Shown here: positions 1 through 8,473 of the stretch, piece after piece | Layout of the letters: each line of letters starts with the position of its first letter | How positions within the stretch are numbered: the first letter of the stretch is position 1 | NCBI RefSeq assembly: GCF_001429065.1 | Contig: NZ_LMIB01000012.1 | Coordinates: forward strand, 442,506 to 506,505 | Source of the DNA: Sphingomonas sp. Root710 | GTDB taxonomy: Bacteria > Pseudomonadota > Alphaproteobacteria > Sphingomonadales > Sphingomonadaceae | Length of the DNA: 64,000 nt | Reading direction: 5' to 3' | Program-made: the position numbers and the translations under genes | Notes under the pieces: generated by a model | Database searches by the model: none | What the model was told of the DNA's origin: nothing | Seen by the model: the letters and a program-made list of their open reading frames with translations, nothing else

Positions 1-541
1 TCAATCCGACAACGGACTCGTCCTGCCGCCCGAGGACGAGCTGCGCGACCGGCTCTACAGCCGCGTGCTGACCCGCTATTATGCTTCGCCCAACCAGCTG
101 CCAGTGATGTTCCTGGTCGCCTATAGCAGCAAGCAAGACGGCATGTTGCAGGTTCACCGGCCCGAGACCTGCTATCCGGCTGCGGGTTACGAACTGATGC
201 ACGAACGCTTCATCCCGCTTGATGTCGGCGGCGGGCTGACCGTTCCCGGCCATTATCTCAATGCGCGCAGCATCAGCCGGCACGAACAGCTGATCTACTG
301 GACCCGCATCGGCAACGACTTCCCGACCCGCTGGTGGGCGCAACATTGGGCCGTGGCGAAGGAGAATCTGAAGGGCCGGGTGCCCGATGGTGTTCTCGTC
401 CGCGTCTCGACCGCCGCGCCCGACGACGAGACCGCGATGATTACCCTCAAGCGTTTCCTGCCGGCGATGCTGAAACAGCTGTCGCCAGTCGCCCGCCGCG
501 TCCTGTTCGGCGAAGCCGGCGCCCCACTGCCCGGAAAATGA
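1..541 (+). CDS. epsI: Exosortase-associated protein EpsI (3' part, truncated by window edge)
   Basis: Open from the first bases (frame starting at base 2) to the TGA at 539-541, so the 5' end lies outside the window. The visible 179 residues match the EpsI (DUF3485) family: the hallmark segment VHRPETCYPAAGYEL, containing the conserved Cys, sits at about residues 50-64 of the visible part, followed by a Trp-rich stretch. EpsI proteins accompany exosortases and act in the periplasm in exopolysaccharide or PEP-CTERM protein processing. In some sphingomonads this domain is fused to the C-terminus of the exosortase itself, and that cannot be excluded because upstream sequence is missing. The neighbours (accessory protein, epsD) support the exosortase setting. 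Confidence 0.85.
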   Translation, partial: QSDNGLVLPPEDELRDRLYSRVLTRYYASPNQLPVMFLVAYSSKQDGMLQVHRPETCYPAAGYELMHERFIPLDVGGGLTVPGHYLNARSISRHEQLIYWTRIGNDFPTRWWAQHWAVAKENLKGRVPDGVLVRVSTAAPDDETAMITLKRFLPAMLKQLSPVARRVLFGEAGAPLPGK

Positions 542-543
542 AC

Positions 544-807
544 CTAGCCTTTGTCCAAAGGCCTCAGCGCGATGTGGATGTAGACGAGCGTCGCCACCAG
601 CACCGCTACGGCAAGCAGGTGATAGACGACGCCGCGTCCGCCGACCGCCTCGTTACCGAAATAATTGGCCACCGCGCAGCCTGCCGATGCTGCCAGATAT
701 TGCCACATGGAGTCCCGCGGCGGCGCGTCGCGGCTCGATCGTTGCAGAAACAGAACGACAAGTCCGGCAAAGATTGCAACGGTGACCCAATCGTAAATTG
801 TTTCCAA
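544..807 (-). CDS. Small membrane protein, XrtV sorting system accessory type
   Basis: A protein of 87 residues starting LETIYDWVTVAIFAG, with three hydrophobic segments (about residues 6-22, 39-54, 60-78). It resembles the small accessory proteins found beside XrtV-type exosortases in sphingomonads. I chose the TTG at 805-807 because GGAGG lies 8 bases upstream on the minus strand and the family begins with the (M)ETIYDWVT segment; a longer frame up to 936 has no such support. It is convergent with epsI (2-base gap) and divergent from epsD. Its biochemical role is unknown. The family call rests on memory of the family pattern, not on a search. Confidence 0.65.
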   Translation of the reverse strand: METIYDWVTVAIFAGLVVLFLQRSSRDAPPRDSMWQYLAASAGCAVANYFGNEAVGGRGVVYHLLAVAVLVATLVYIHIALRPLDKG

Positions 808-917
808 ATCAGCATCCTCCGCACCGAAATGGTGGCATACAGGCTTGTCGCCGGGGCTGGCAATCATGTAGCACCTTGGGGGATTGCTTTGTCTGGATTG
901 CGATCGGGGGACATCAA

Positions 918-1781
918 GTGAAGGTAAAGGCTGCACTTTTGGGCGGCGCGCTGGTCGCGGGGCTGCTTGTCACGGGTTGCCAGAAGGCGCCGAAGGGCCA
1001 GGTCGTGGCGGTTGTCAATGGCGATGAGATTTCGCAGGCCGAGCTCAACGCCGAAATGACGGGCGTGAGGATTCCGGATTCCGCCGATCGCGACAAGCTG
1101 CGCCGCGAAGTGCTGCAGCGCCTGGTCGACCGCAAGCTGATCGTGCAGAAGGCGCGCGAACAGGGCCTCGACAAGACACCCGAATATGTCGCGCAGCAGC
1201 GCCGGCTCGAGGAAAATCTTCTCGTCAGCATGCTGGGCCAGAAGATCGCCGCGACGGTGCCGATGCCCGATGACCGCGACATAACCCAATATATCGCCGA
1301 CAATCCCACCCAGTTCGGCGGGCGCGAGCGGCTGCTGCTCGACCAGATCCAGTTCCAGGCGCCGAAGGACGTCAAGAAGCTGCTGACGCTCAAGGATGCG
1401 CATTCGCTCGACGAGATCGCCGCCGGCGTCCAGCGGCTCGGCCTCTCCTTCTCGCGCGGCAAGGGCGTGATCGACACCGGCCGGCTCGATCCGCAGTTGA
1501 CCGCAGTGATCAACAAGCTACCGCCCGGCGAGCCCTTCGTGCTGCCGTCCAACGGCCAATATGTCGCCAGCGTGATCGTCGGCCGCGACGCGACCCCGAC
1601 CCCGACCCCGGTCGCGCGCCAGGCAGCCGCCGAGATGGTTCGCCGCCGCGAGCTGATCGCCGAAAGCAAGGCTCAGGTCGCCCGCGCACGGTCGAGCGCC
1701 GAAATCCAGTATCAGCCGGGCTTCGAACCCGACAAATCGGCAATCAAGGCTAGCCAGGCTAAGCAGGAAGCAGCCAAGTAG
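918..1781 (+). CDS. epsD: EpsD-family peptidyl-prolyl cis-trans isomerase lipoprotein
   Basis: 287 residues starting at GTG 918, just after a GGGGGA stretch. The N-terminus has a signal sequence and lipobox LVTGC with Cys21, so it is predicted to be a lipoprotein. A SurA-like N-terminal region follows (VVAVVNGDEISQAELNAEM, about residues 30-48), the region typical of EpsD foldases of exopolysaccharide and exosortase loci. The C-terminal part is shorter and less conserved than in SurA, and no clear parvulin active-site motif was recognised, so it may act as a chaperone more than an isomerase. Neighbouring epsI and the XrtV-like accessory gene support the EpsD naming. Confidence 0.8.
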   Translation: MKVKAALLGGALVAGLLVTGCQKAPKGQVVAVVNGDEISQAELNAEMTGVRIPDSADRDKLRREVLQRLVDRKLIVQKAREQGLDKTPEYVAQQRRLEENLLVSMLGQKIAATVPMPDDRDITQYIADNPTQFGGRERLLLDQIQFQAPKDVKKLLTLKDAHSLDEIAAGVQRLGLSFSRGKGVIDTGRLDPQLTAVINKLPPGEPFVLPSNGQYVASVIVGRDATPTPTPVARQAAAEMVRRRELIAESKAQVARARSSAEIQYQPGFEPDKSAIKASQAKQEAAK

Positions 1782-1817
1782 CTGCCTCCTGCTTAACCCT
1801 CGGCTTTTGTTTCGCCC

Positions 1818-3284
1818 TCAATAAACGTCGCGGTCCCAGATCAACCGCCATACGGTTTCCAGGATGATCCGCAGGTCGAGCAGCAGCGACCAGTTCTCTA
1901 TATAATACATGTCATATTCGACACGGCGCTTGGCGCGCTCGATCGTGCCGATCTCGCCGCGCAGCCCGCGCACCTGGGCGAGGCCGGTAATGCCGGGCTT
2001 CACCCGGTGGCGCGCGGCATAGCCGCGCACCGCATCGACATAGTAGCTGTCGCCGACCATCATCAGCGTTGCGTGGGGGCGGGGACCGACGATCGACATC
2101 TCCCCGCGCAGCACATTGACCAGCTGCGGCAGCTCGTCGATCGACAGGCGGCGGATGAGCCGGCCGAAGAGCGTCACGCGCGGATCGCCGCGCCGCGTCC
2201 TCTCCGCGCCGGTTTCGTCCTGACGATCGACGTGCATCGACCGGAATTTGAGAACCTGGATCTTCACATTGTTGAAACCGAAGCGCTGCTGACGAAACAG
2301 TACCGGCCCCGGGCTCGTCAACTTGATCACCAACGCGGTGAGCAGCAGCAAGGGCGACAGCAGGATCAGCCCGAGCAGCGCCAGCACCCGGTCCTCCACC
2401 GCCTTCAGGATACGGTTGAAGTCGCGCATCGGCCGCTGCCACAGCGCGAACAGCGGCAGGGAGCCGATGAAGCGCATGCTATATTGCTGCGACAGGTCGA
2501 GCGCCTCGCGCGGCATCAGGCAGATATCGACCGAGACCAGCTGCAGCGCCTCGGTGATCTGATCGAGCCGCGCCTGGCTGATCATCGGCAAGGCGATGAT
2601 CACCATGTCGACGTCGCCCCGGCCGATGCGCCCGACCAGCGCCTCGAGCCCGCCGAGGAATGGTACGCTCCAGGGCGTATTCCGCTCGATCCGCTTGGTT
2701 CGGTCGTCGGCGATGCCGACCACCGAGACATAGGGAAGCCGTTCGAGCTCGAGCAGCCGGAGCACCCGTTCCGAACTCGCCTCATCGGCGCCATAGATGA
2801 CGATGCGCTGGCCGATATGCCCCGCCCGCACCAGATAGAAGATCAGCTTGCGGACGACGAAGCGGCTGACGAACAACATGCCGGCGGTCAGCCCGAGATA
2901 GCAGAGCGCCAGCCCGGTCGAGAAAGGCTTGGCCTGCCCTAGCTGCCAGATCGTCACGAAGACCAGCATCGCCGCGAGCAGGAACTCGAAGGCGACCGCC
3001 TGGTCACTGTCGCCGCCGCGCCCCATCGGATGGGCATAGCTGTCGCGCGACAGCCGGATCAGGAAGAAATTGACCCCGACGATCACCGCAACGTTGACAT
3101 GCTGTTCGATGAAATATTGCGGACCGCGGATCAGCTCGTACGCGACCGGCGAGAGTAGCGCGCCAAGGGTCAGGCACAGCAGATCGACCCCCAGGATGAT
3201 CGTCGCGATCACATTGGAAGTAAACCGGTATTTGCGCGATGCCGGCTCCGCCTGTGCGCCAGCCCCCTCGATCACCTTCAGCAT
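1818..3284 (-). CDS. Exopolysaccharide polyprenyl glycosylphosphotransferase (WcaJ/CpsE-like)
   Basis: 488 residues. Four to five membrane segments lie in the first 150 residues, then a Rossmann-like nucleotide-binding region (IVIYGADEASSERVL, about 160-175), and from about residue 290 the bacterial sugar transferase domain with SPGPVLFRQQRFG, LKFRSM and the PQLVNVLRGEMSIVGPRP block. Such enzymes transfer a hexose-1-phosphate from a UDP-sugar to undecaprenyl phosphate and start repeat-unit synthesis at the inner membrane. Its start codon overlaps the end of the upstream TPR gene by 7 bases (ATGCTGA), so the two are translationally coupled. The sugar used cannot be read from the sequence; glucose is the commonest in the family. 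Confidence 0.92.
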   Translation of the reverse strand: MLKVIEGAGAQAEPASRKYRFTSNVIATIILGVDLLCLTLGALLSPVAYELIRGPQYFIEQHVNVAVIVGVNFFLIRLSRDSYAHPMGRGGDSDQAVAFEFLLAAMLVFVTIWQLGQAKPFSTGLALCYLGLTAGMLFVSRFVVRKLIFYLVRAGHIGQRIVIYGADEASSERVLRLLELERLPYVSVVGIADDRTKRIERNTPWSVPFLGGLEALVGRIGRGDVDMVIIALPMISQARLDQITEALQLVSVDICLMPREALDLSQQYSMRFIGSLPLFALWQRPMRDFNRILKAVEDRVLALLGLILLSPLLLLTALVIKLTSPGPVLFRQQRFGFNNVKIQVLKFRSMHVDRQDETGAERTRRGDPRVTLFGRLIRRLSIDELPQLVNVLRGEMSIVGPRPHATLMMVGDSYYVDAVRGYAARHRVKPGITGLAQVRGLRGEIGTIERAKRRVEYDMYYIENWSLLLDLRIILETVWRLIWDRDVY

Positions 3285-4909
3285 AGCGTGCCTGTCCTGC
3301 CACAGGTCGGGGCGGCTTGCCCAGCATCCGCCTTTGCGGGGGTGACGGGCCGACGCCAGCCGGCCGCGAGCTCCCGGCGGACTTTCGGACCGCCGGGCAG
3401 CTGATCGAGAATATGGAAGGCCTCATCGACGCAATCGGTTTCGCCGAGCTGAATGCACAGCTGCGCCCGTTCCCGCCAGCCGTCACGCGAACGCGGATTA
3501 TCGACGGTAAAGCGCCTGGCCGCATCAAGGGCACGCGCGGGGCGGCCGGTGCGCAGCATATAGGCGGCGTAGGCGTTGAGCATCGCCGGGTCTTCCTTGA
3601 TCCCGTTCATCGCCTGGGCATAGACGTCATCGGCGAGGATCCTTTCCTTACGACGCACATAGATTTCAGCCAGCGCTACCCGGCCCTCCACCATATCCGG
3701 ATTGTCGCGGACCAGCGCCTGCGCGTCGCGCAGGGCGCGCGGCAGATCGTTGGCAGCAACCGACACGCGGACCCGCATGAGCAGCGCGCGCGGATTACCG
3801 TCGTCGAACTTCAGGATGCGGTCGATCAGCGCCAGCGCTTCGCCGCCGCGTCCCAGCCCCGACAACGCTCCGGCGTACAGAACGTCCGCCTCCACATTGG
3901 CGACCGTGATCACCGCATTGGGGGCCAGGGAATCGACGAAGGGACGCAGCACCGCTTCCGCTTCGGCATAGCGCTTCTGGTCGAGCAGGAGATGGCCGAG
4001 CGCGACCTTCATCTGCGGATCGCCCTGCGCCGCGACGAAGCGGCGGACCCGGTCCAGATCGACCGCGGCGCTCCCCGCTTCGGTCCAGATGTCGACGATG
4101 CTCTGCTGAAGCGCCTCGTCCCCGGGATAACGGCGGGCGAGCCGGGCGAGCACGCCAAGCGCGCGATCGGGCAGGCCCTGATCGTACAGCGCCCGCGCAT
4201 ATTCGAGCCGCAGGTCGCGGTCCCCGGGCTTCAGCGCGAACAGCCGGGCATAGATTCGCGCCGTGTTGCGGAAGTCGCTGCCCGCCGCATAAAGATCGAG
4301 CAGCGCGAGCAGTTTCTGGCTCGACTCTCCATCCCTGGCGATCGATTTTTCGAGCGTGTCGATCGCAGCCCCCCGCTTGCCGTCGATATTGAGCAGCCGC
4401 GCGAGCAGGATCGCCGCGCCTTCGTTGGAGGGATCGATCGACAACATCCTGTCGACCACCGCTCGCGCCTCGGGCAGTTCGCGCCGGCTGGCGTGGATCG
4501 ATCCCTTGACGAGCAGCATCCGCAGCGAGCGCGGCTGTTCGTCCAGAATCTGATCGGCGAACTTTTCGGAATCGCCGAATGAACCGCCCGAATAAGAGAG
4601 TTCGGCGAGCGCCTGGATCGCCTCCTCATTCCTCGGTTCGAGTTCGATCACCCGCGAATAGGCGTCATGCGCGTCGAGATAATTGCCCATGCCCAGCTGT
4701 GCGCGCGCCAGCTTCGCCCAATATTCGGGATTGTCGTCCTGCGCCGCGATCGCCTTGCCGATCTCGACCTTCGCCGAATAATAATCGCGCTTGGCGTAAT
4801 AGGCATCGAAGCGCGCCGCCGCCTTCGCCGCCTTCTGTTCGGCGGAGCCACAGCCGACGAGCGCCAGCAGCAGCGCGCCCGCCAGCATTGCTGCTCTCCC
4901 CGAAGCCAT
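3278..4909 (-). CDS. TPR-repeat lipoprotein of PEP-CTERM/exopolysaccharide locus (PrsT-like)
   Basis: 543 residues from ATG 4909; the frame is open further to 4984, but only the 4909 start gives a compact signal peptide with lipobox LVGC (Cys20). The rest is a chain of tetratricopeptide repeats, for example around YWAKLARAQLGMGNYLDAHDA, ending with a Cys-containing tail. It fits the PEP-CTERM system TPR-repeat lipoprotein group, thought to scaffold envelope assembly of the exosortase-linked polymer. It is the first gene of a two-gene minus-strand operon with the glycosylphosphotransferase and is divergent from the glycosyltransferase at 4984. Exact ligand or partner is unknown. Confidence 0.8.
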   Translation of the reverse strand: MASGRAAMLAGALLLALVGCGSAEQKAAKAAARFDAYYAKRDYYSAKVEIGKAIAAQDDNPEYWAKLARAQLGMGNYLDAHDAYSRVIELEPRNEEAIQALAELSYSGGSFGDSEKFADQILDEQPRSLRMLLVKGSIHASRRELPEARAVVDRMLSIDPSNEGAAILLARLLNIDGKRGAAIDTLEKSIARDGESSQKLLALLDLYAAGSDFRNTARIYARLFALKPGDRDLRLEYARALYDQGLPDRALGVLARLARRYPGDEALQQSIVDIWTEAGSAAVDLDRVRRFVAAQGDPQMKVALGHLLLDQKRYAEAEAVLRPFVDSLAPNAVITVANVEADVLYAGALSGLGRGGEALALIDRILKFDDGNPRALLMRVRVSVAANDLPRALRDAQALVRDNPDMVEGRVALAEIYVRRKERILADDVYAQAMNGIKEDPAMLNAYAAYMLRTGRPARALDAARRFTVDNPRSRDGWRERAQLCIQLGETDCVDEAFHILDQLPGGPKVRRELAAGWRRPVTPAKADAGQAAPTCGRTGTLC

Positions 4910-4983
4910 CTCTTGCCAGCCGTCCCTTTCCCCCCGATTACAGACCGGTGGGCCGACGGGATCAATAGGGCAAAGCGTAAACA

Positions 4984-5961
4984 ATGAGCCGAACCGACAT
5001 CGCAGCGGTGGTCATCGGCCGAAACGAGGGCGCCCGGCTCGATTGTTGCCTGGCGTCGCTGGATGGGTTGCTCACCATTTACGTCGATTCCGGATCGACC
5101 GACGGCAGCCCCGGTCGCGCCCGCGCGGCCGGAGTGGAAGTGATCGAGCTCGATCCGCGCCAGGGTTATTCGGCGGCGCGCGGACGCAATGCCGGGCTCG
5201 TGCGGCTGATTGCCGATCCGGCTATCGCCTATGTCCAGATGCTCGACGGCGACTGCGTGCTGGCGCCCGGCTGGATCAGCGCGGGGGCCGCCGCGCTCGA
5301 CGCCGAGCCGGAGCTGGGAGCCATCTCCGGCGAACTGCGCGAGGCCGATCCTGACGCCTCGCTCTATGCCTGGCTGTGCGACATCGAGTGGAGCGCTCCG
5401 CCGGGTCCGGTGCCGCTGTTTGCCGGCAATGTCCTGCTCCGCGCCGATGCTGTGCGGCGTACCGGTTTTTACCGGCCCGGCATGATCGCGGGTGAAGACC
5501 CCGACTATGCGATCCGGATGCGCGAAGCAGGCTGGAAGGTCGGGCGCATAGCCGAACCGATGGCGGTGCACAGCGCCGGCATCGCCCGCTTCGGACAATG
5601 GTGGCGGCGCACCGTCCGCGCTGGCCATGCCTTCGCCGAACTCACCGCGCTCCATCCTCGCTCGCCGCTCCACGATTTCGGCCGCAGCCGCCGCCGCATC
5701 CTGTTTTGGGGCGGCGCGGTCCCGTTCGCCGCGCTCGCCGGCCTGATCCTGGCGGCGGTGGTCGATCCGCGCTGGGCGCTCCTGAGCGGAGCGGCGCTGT
5801 TCGTCACCCTTGCGCAGATGGTCCGCGTCGGTTTGCGCGAGATGCGGCATCATCGCCCCCGGCCCGCCTTCACGCTCGCGCTGTTCCTCGGCATCGGCAA
5901 ATATGCCGAGATGATCGGGCTGCTGCGCTATCATCTGTCCCGGCGGCCCCGGGCGTCATGA
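4984..5961 (+). CDS. Family 2 glycosyltransferase, membrane anchored
   Basis: 325 residues. GT-A fold landmarks are visible: AAVVIGRNEGARL at residues 7-19, YVDSGSTDGS near residue 40, the metal-binding DGD in VQMLDGDC near residue 87, and GEDPDYAIRMREAGW near 175. Two hydrophobic segments close to the C-terminus (ILFWGGAVPFAALAGLILAA and the next one) anchor it in the inner membrane. It belongs to the exopolysaccharide assembly set and its stop codon overlaps the next start (ATGA at 5958-5961), indicating coupling. Sugar donor and linkage cannot be predicted. Confidence 0.88.
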   Translation: MSRTDIAAVVIGRNEGARLDCCLASLDGLLTIYVDSGSTDGSPGRARAAGVEVIELDPRQGYSAARGRNAGLVRLIADPAIAYVQMLDGDCVLAPGWISAGAAALDAEPELGAISGELREADPDASLYAWLCDIEWSAPPGPVPLFAGNVLLRADAVRRTGFYRPGMIAGEDPDYAIRMREAGWKVGRIAEPMAVHSAGIARFGQWWRRTVRAGHAFAELTALHPRSPLHDFGRSRRRILFWGGAVPFAALAGLILAAVVDPRWALLSGAALFVTLAQMVRVGLREMRHHRPRPAFTLALFLGIGKYAEMIGLLRYHLSRRPRAS

Positions 5962-7097
5962 CCGCCCTTGCCGCCTGGCTGATCTTCGCGTTCCCGGCGA
6001 CCGTCACGCTGGTACTAACGATCGAACTGGCCGCCGCCCTGGGTCCGGTCCGCCGCTTGCTGGAAACGGCCGCGCCCAGCATTGCGATCCTCGTCCCGGC
6101 GCATGACGAGGCCGCCGGCATTGCAGCCACGATCGCCGGGCTACGCATCGCCGCCCCCGGCGGCGCGCGGCTGATCGTCATCGCCGACAATTGCACCGAC
6201 GATACTGCGAGCCTTGCCCGCGAGGCCGGCGCTGAGGTCATCGAACGCGACGATCCGGCGCGGCGCGGCAAGGGCTTCGCGCTGGCCCATGCCCGCGACC
6301 GGCTCACCGCAGACCCGCCCGAGGTGGCTGTGGTCGTCGACGCCGACTGCGACATCGGCGGCGACGGCGTCATCCGGCTCGCCGCCGCAGCGCGGGCCAG
6401 CGGACGACCGGTCCAGTCGGCCTATCTGCTGCGGCCCCGGCCCGACCTCGGCGCGATGGTCGGGCTGTCGGGCTTCGCCTTCCTGTTGCGCAATCTGGTG
6501 CGGCAGCGCGGTCTCGCCCGGCTCGGGGCGCCCGCCCTCCTCACCGGTTCGGGCATGGCCTTTCCTTGGGAGACGTTCGCCGCTGCCCCGCTCGCGACCG
6601 GCGCGCTGGCGGAAGACCTCGCGATCGGTGTGGCACTGGCGCGGGCGGACTATCCGCCTGCCTTCCTGCCCGATGTCGTGACATGGTCCGACCCCGCGCG
6701 GCGGGCAGCGACGAGAATGCAACGTACTCGGTGGGAACAGGGCTTCCTGCGGATCGCAGCCGCGGAAGCCTGGCCCTTGCTGGCGTCAGGGCGCTGGCCA
6801 CTCCTGTGGCTCGGCCTGCACCTGCTGGTGCCGCCGCTGGCGCTGCTGGTCCTGATCGACGGCGTGGCGCTGGCGCTGCTCGCCTGGCTGGCGAAACCGC
6901 TGCCGCTGGTGCTGATGGCCATATTGCTGGCTGCCTTGCTGATCCTGCTGCCACTCAACTGGCTATGCTTTGGCCGCGCGCAGATCTCGGGTATGCGGCT
7001 GCTGCTCATCCCGCTCTATGTCATCTGGAAAGTGCCCATCTATCTCGGCGCGCTGCTTCGCCCCGAACGGCGCTGGATCCGCACCGACCGCGATTAG
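5958..7097 (+). CDS. Family 2 glycosyltransferase with C-terminal membrane domain
   Basis: 379 residues from the ATG that overlaps the previous stop; upstream in-frame sequence belongs to the preceding gene in another frame. An N-terminal membrane segment is followed by the GT-A domain (ILVPAHDEAAGI near residue 43, VVVDADCDI near 125) and a QxxRW motif in MQRTRWEQGF near residue 258, a mark of processive or polymer-type family 2 enzymes. Three or more membrane helices follow. Its stop (TAG 7095-7097) overlaps by 3 bases the stop of the convergent flippase gene. Likely adds sugars to the lipid-linked repeat unit. Confidence 0.88.
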   Translation: MTALAAWLIFAFPATVTLVLTIELAAALGPVRRLLETAAPSIAILVPAHDEAAGIAATIAGLRIAAPGGARLIVIADNCTDDTASLAREAGAEVIERDDPARRGKGFALAHARDRLTADPPEVAVVVDADCDIGGDGVIRLAAAARASGRPVQSAYLLRPRPDLGAMVGLSGFAFLLRNLVRQRGLARLGAPALLTGSGMAFPWETFAAAPLATGALAEDLAIGVALARADYPPAFLPDVVTWSDPARRAATRMQRTRWEQGFLRIAAAEAWPLLASGRWPLLWLGLHLLVPPLALLVLIDGVALALLAWLAKPLPLVLMAILLAALLILLPLNWLCFGRAQISGMRLLLIPLYVIWKVPIYLGALLRPERRWIRTDRD

Positions 7098-8473
7098 AGC
7101 AGCGCCAGCCCCGCGTCGACGACATGCGGGGCGAAAAACTCGCTGGTCCCGGCCCCGATAAAAGCGCCCCCCGCCATGACCGCGTAGAACAGGCCATGCG
7201 CGCGGAGATCGAACAATCCGGCGCGGCGCAGCATCGCCGTCGTGTATAGCAGCACGCCGAACTCGGCGGCGGTCAGCGCCAGCGGCAGCGCGATCGGTCC
7301 GAGCGGGCGGAACAGTAGCGCCACCGCCAGTATGAACAGGCCGAGCCGCACCAGATTGGCGCGCAAGACCGGGCTGGCGCGGCCCATGGCGAGGATCGTC
7401 TGGACATTGGTGTAGTTGTCGAGATCGAAGGCGGTCCGCAGCAGCAGCACCGAGAAATAGATCCAGCCATATTCGTAGCGGTGATCGAACATCACCCGGA
7501 ACAGTGCCGGGGCGGCGCCGATGCCCAAGCCGATCCCGGCGAACAGCAACAGGTAGAATCGGCGGCGTGCGGCATAGAAGATCGCGGCCAGTGCAGCCGC
7601 GCCCTCTCGCCAGCTGCGCGACGCCAGCGGAAAGAAATAGCGTTCGACATAATTGCGGCCGAACGGCGCGAGCGCGAGCGCCAAATTGACCGGCAGCATG
7701 TAGACGCCGAAATCGGCGACGCTGAACAGCTTTGCGAACAATATCTTGTCCGACTGGGTGATCAGCAGCGTGACCAGCGTCGACGCCATGATCCAGCGCG
7801 AGAAGCCCAGAAACTCGCGCGCCAGCCCACCGTCCCAGGCGAAGTGCGACCGGCCCGGCAGCAACGACAGCGTCAGGACGACCCGCGCGATCGAATTGAC
7901 GTAGAGGCCGACGATCAGGGCACGATAATCCGGCATGACCAGCGTCAGGGCGAGATTGGCGGCGATCTGGATCGCCAGCGCGCCGAGTTCGACGGTGCAG
8001 CCCGCCCGCACCCGCCCCTCGCGCTGGGCCAGCAACAGCGTCATCGGACAGAGCGCGTTTATCAGGAACAGCGGCGCGGCGATGGCGATCGGCCAGGCCA
8101 GCTCGGCCTTGCCGAGAAATAGCGCGATCGGCCAGGCCCCCGCTAGCATGGCCGCCGACAGGAGCGCCCCCTGCCCCAGCCGCAGCGTCCACAATATGTC
8201 GAGAAAGCGCTTTTCGCCGCCGCGATCGTGGCGGACGACGAAATCGAAAAAGCCGAGGTCCGACAACATCGTCAGCACGATCATCACCGAGACGATCACC
8301 CCGACCACACCAAAGGCATGCGGATCGAGGAGACGGGTGAGGACGATGTTGCTGCCGAGGCGGAGCACCAGCGTCGCCGCCGTGAAGGCGAACAGCATCG
8401 CCCCCGCCTCGCTGCGCGTGAAGCGCGCGACGAAATGCGTCAGCCGCGCGGAAAAGGTCTGCGCGCCGGTCAT
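7094..8473 (-). CDS. Oligosaccharide flippase (Wzx/MATE-like polysaccharide transporter)
   Basis: 459 residues starting MTGAQTFSARLTHFV at 8473. The frame stays open to 9373, but that extension is antisense-frame shadow of the polymerase gene and carries no membrane pattern of its own, so it was cut. About twelve hydrophobic helices and the segment LRLGSNIVLTRLLDPHAFG are typical of the polysaccharide biosynthesis flippase group, which moves lipid-linked repeat units across the inner membrane. The start codon overlaps the stop of the upstream ligase/polymerase gene (ATGA at 8470-8473), so both form an operon. Confidence 0.88.
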   Translation of the reverse strand: MTGAQTFSARLTHFVARFTRSEAGAMLFAFTAATLVLRLGSNIVLTRLLDPHAFGVVGVIVSVMIVLTMLSDLGFFDFVVRHDRGGEKRFLDILWTLRLGQGALLSAAMLAGAWPIALFLGKAELAWPIAIAAPLFLINALCPMTLLLAQREGRVRAGCTVELGALAIQIAANLALTLVMPDYRALIVGLYVNSIARVVLTLSLLPGRSHFAWDGGLAREFLGFSRWIMASTLVTLLITQSDKILFAKLFSVADFGVYMLPVNLALALAPFGRNYVERYFFPLASRSWREGAAALAAIFYAARRRFYLLLFAGIGLGIGAAPALFRVMFDHRYEYGWIYFSVLLLRTAFDLDNYTNVQTILAMGRASPVLRANLVRLGLFILAVALLFRPLGPIALPLALTAAEFGVLLYTTAMLRRAGLFDLRAHGLFYAVMAGGAFIGAGTSEFFAPHVVDAGLALL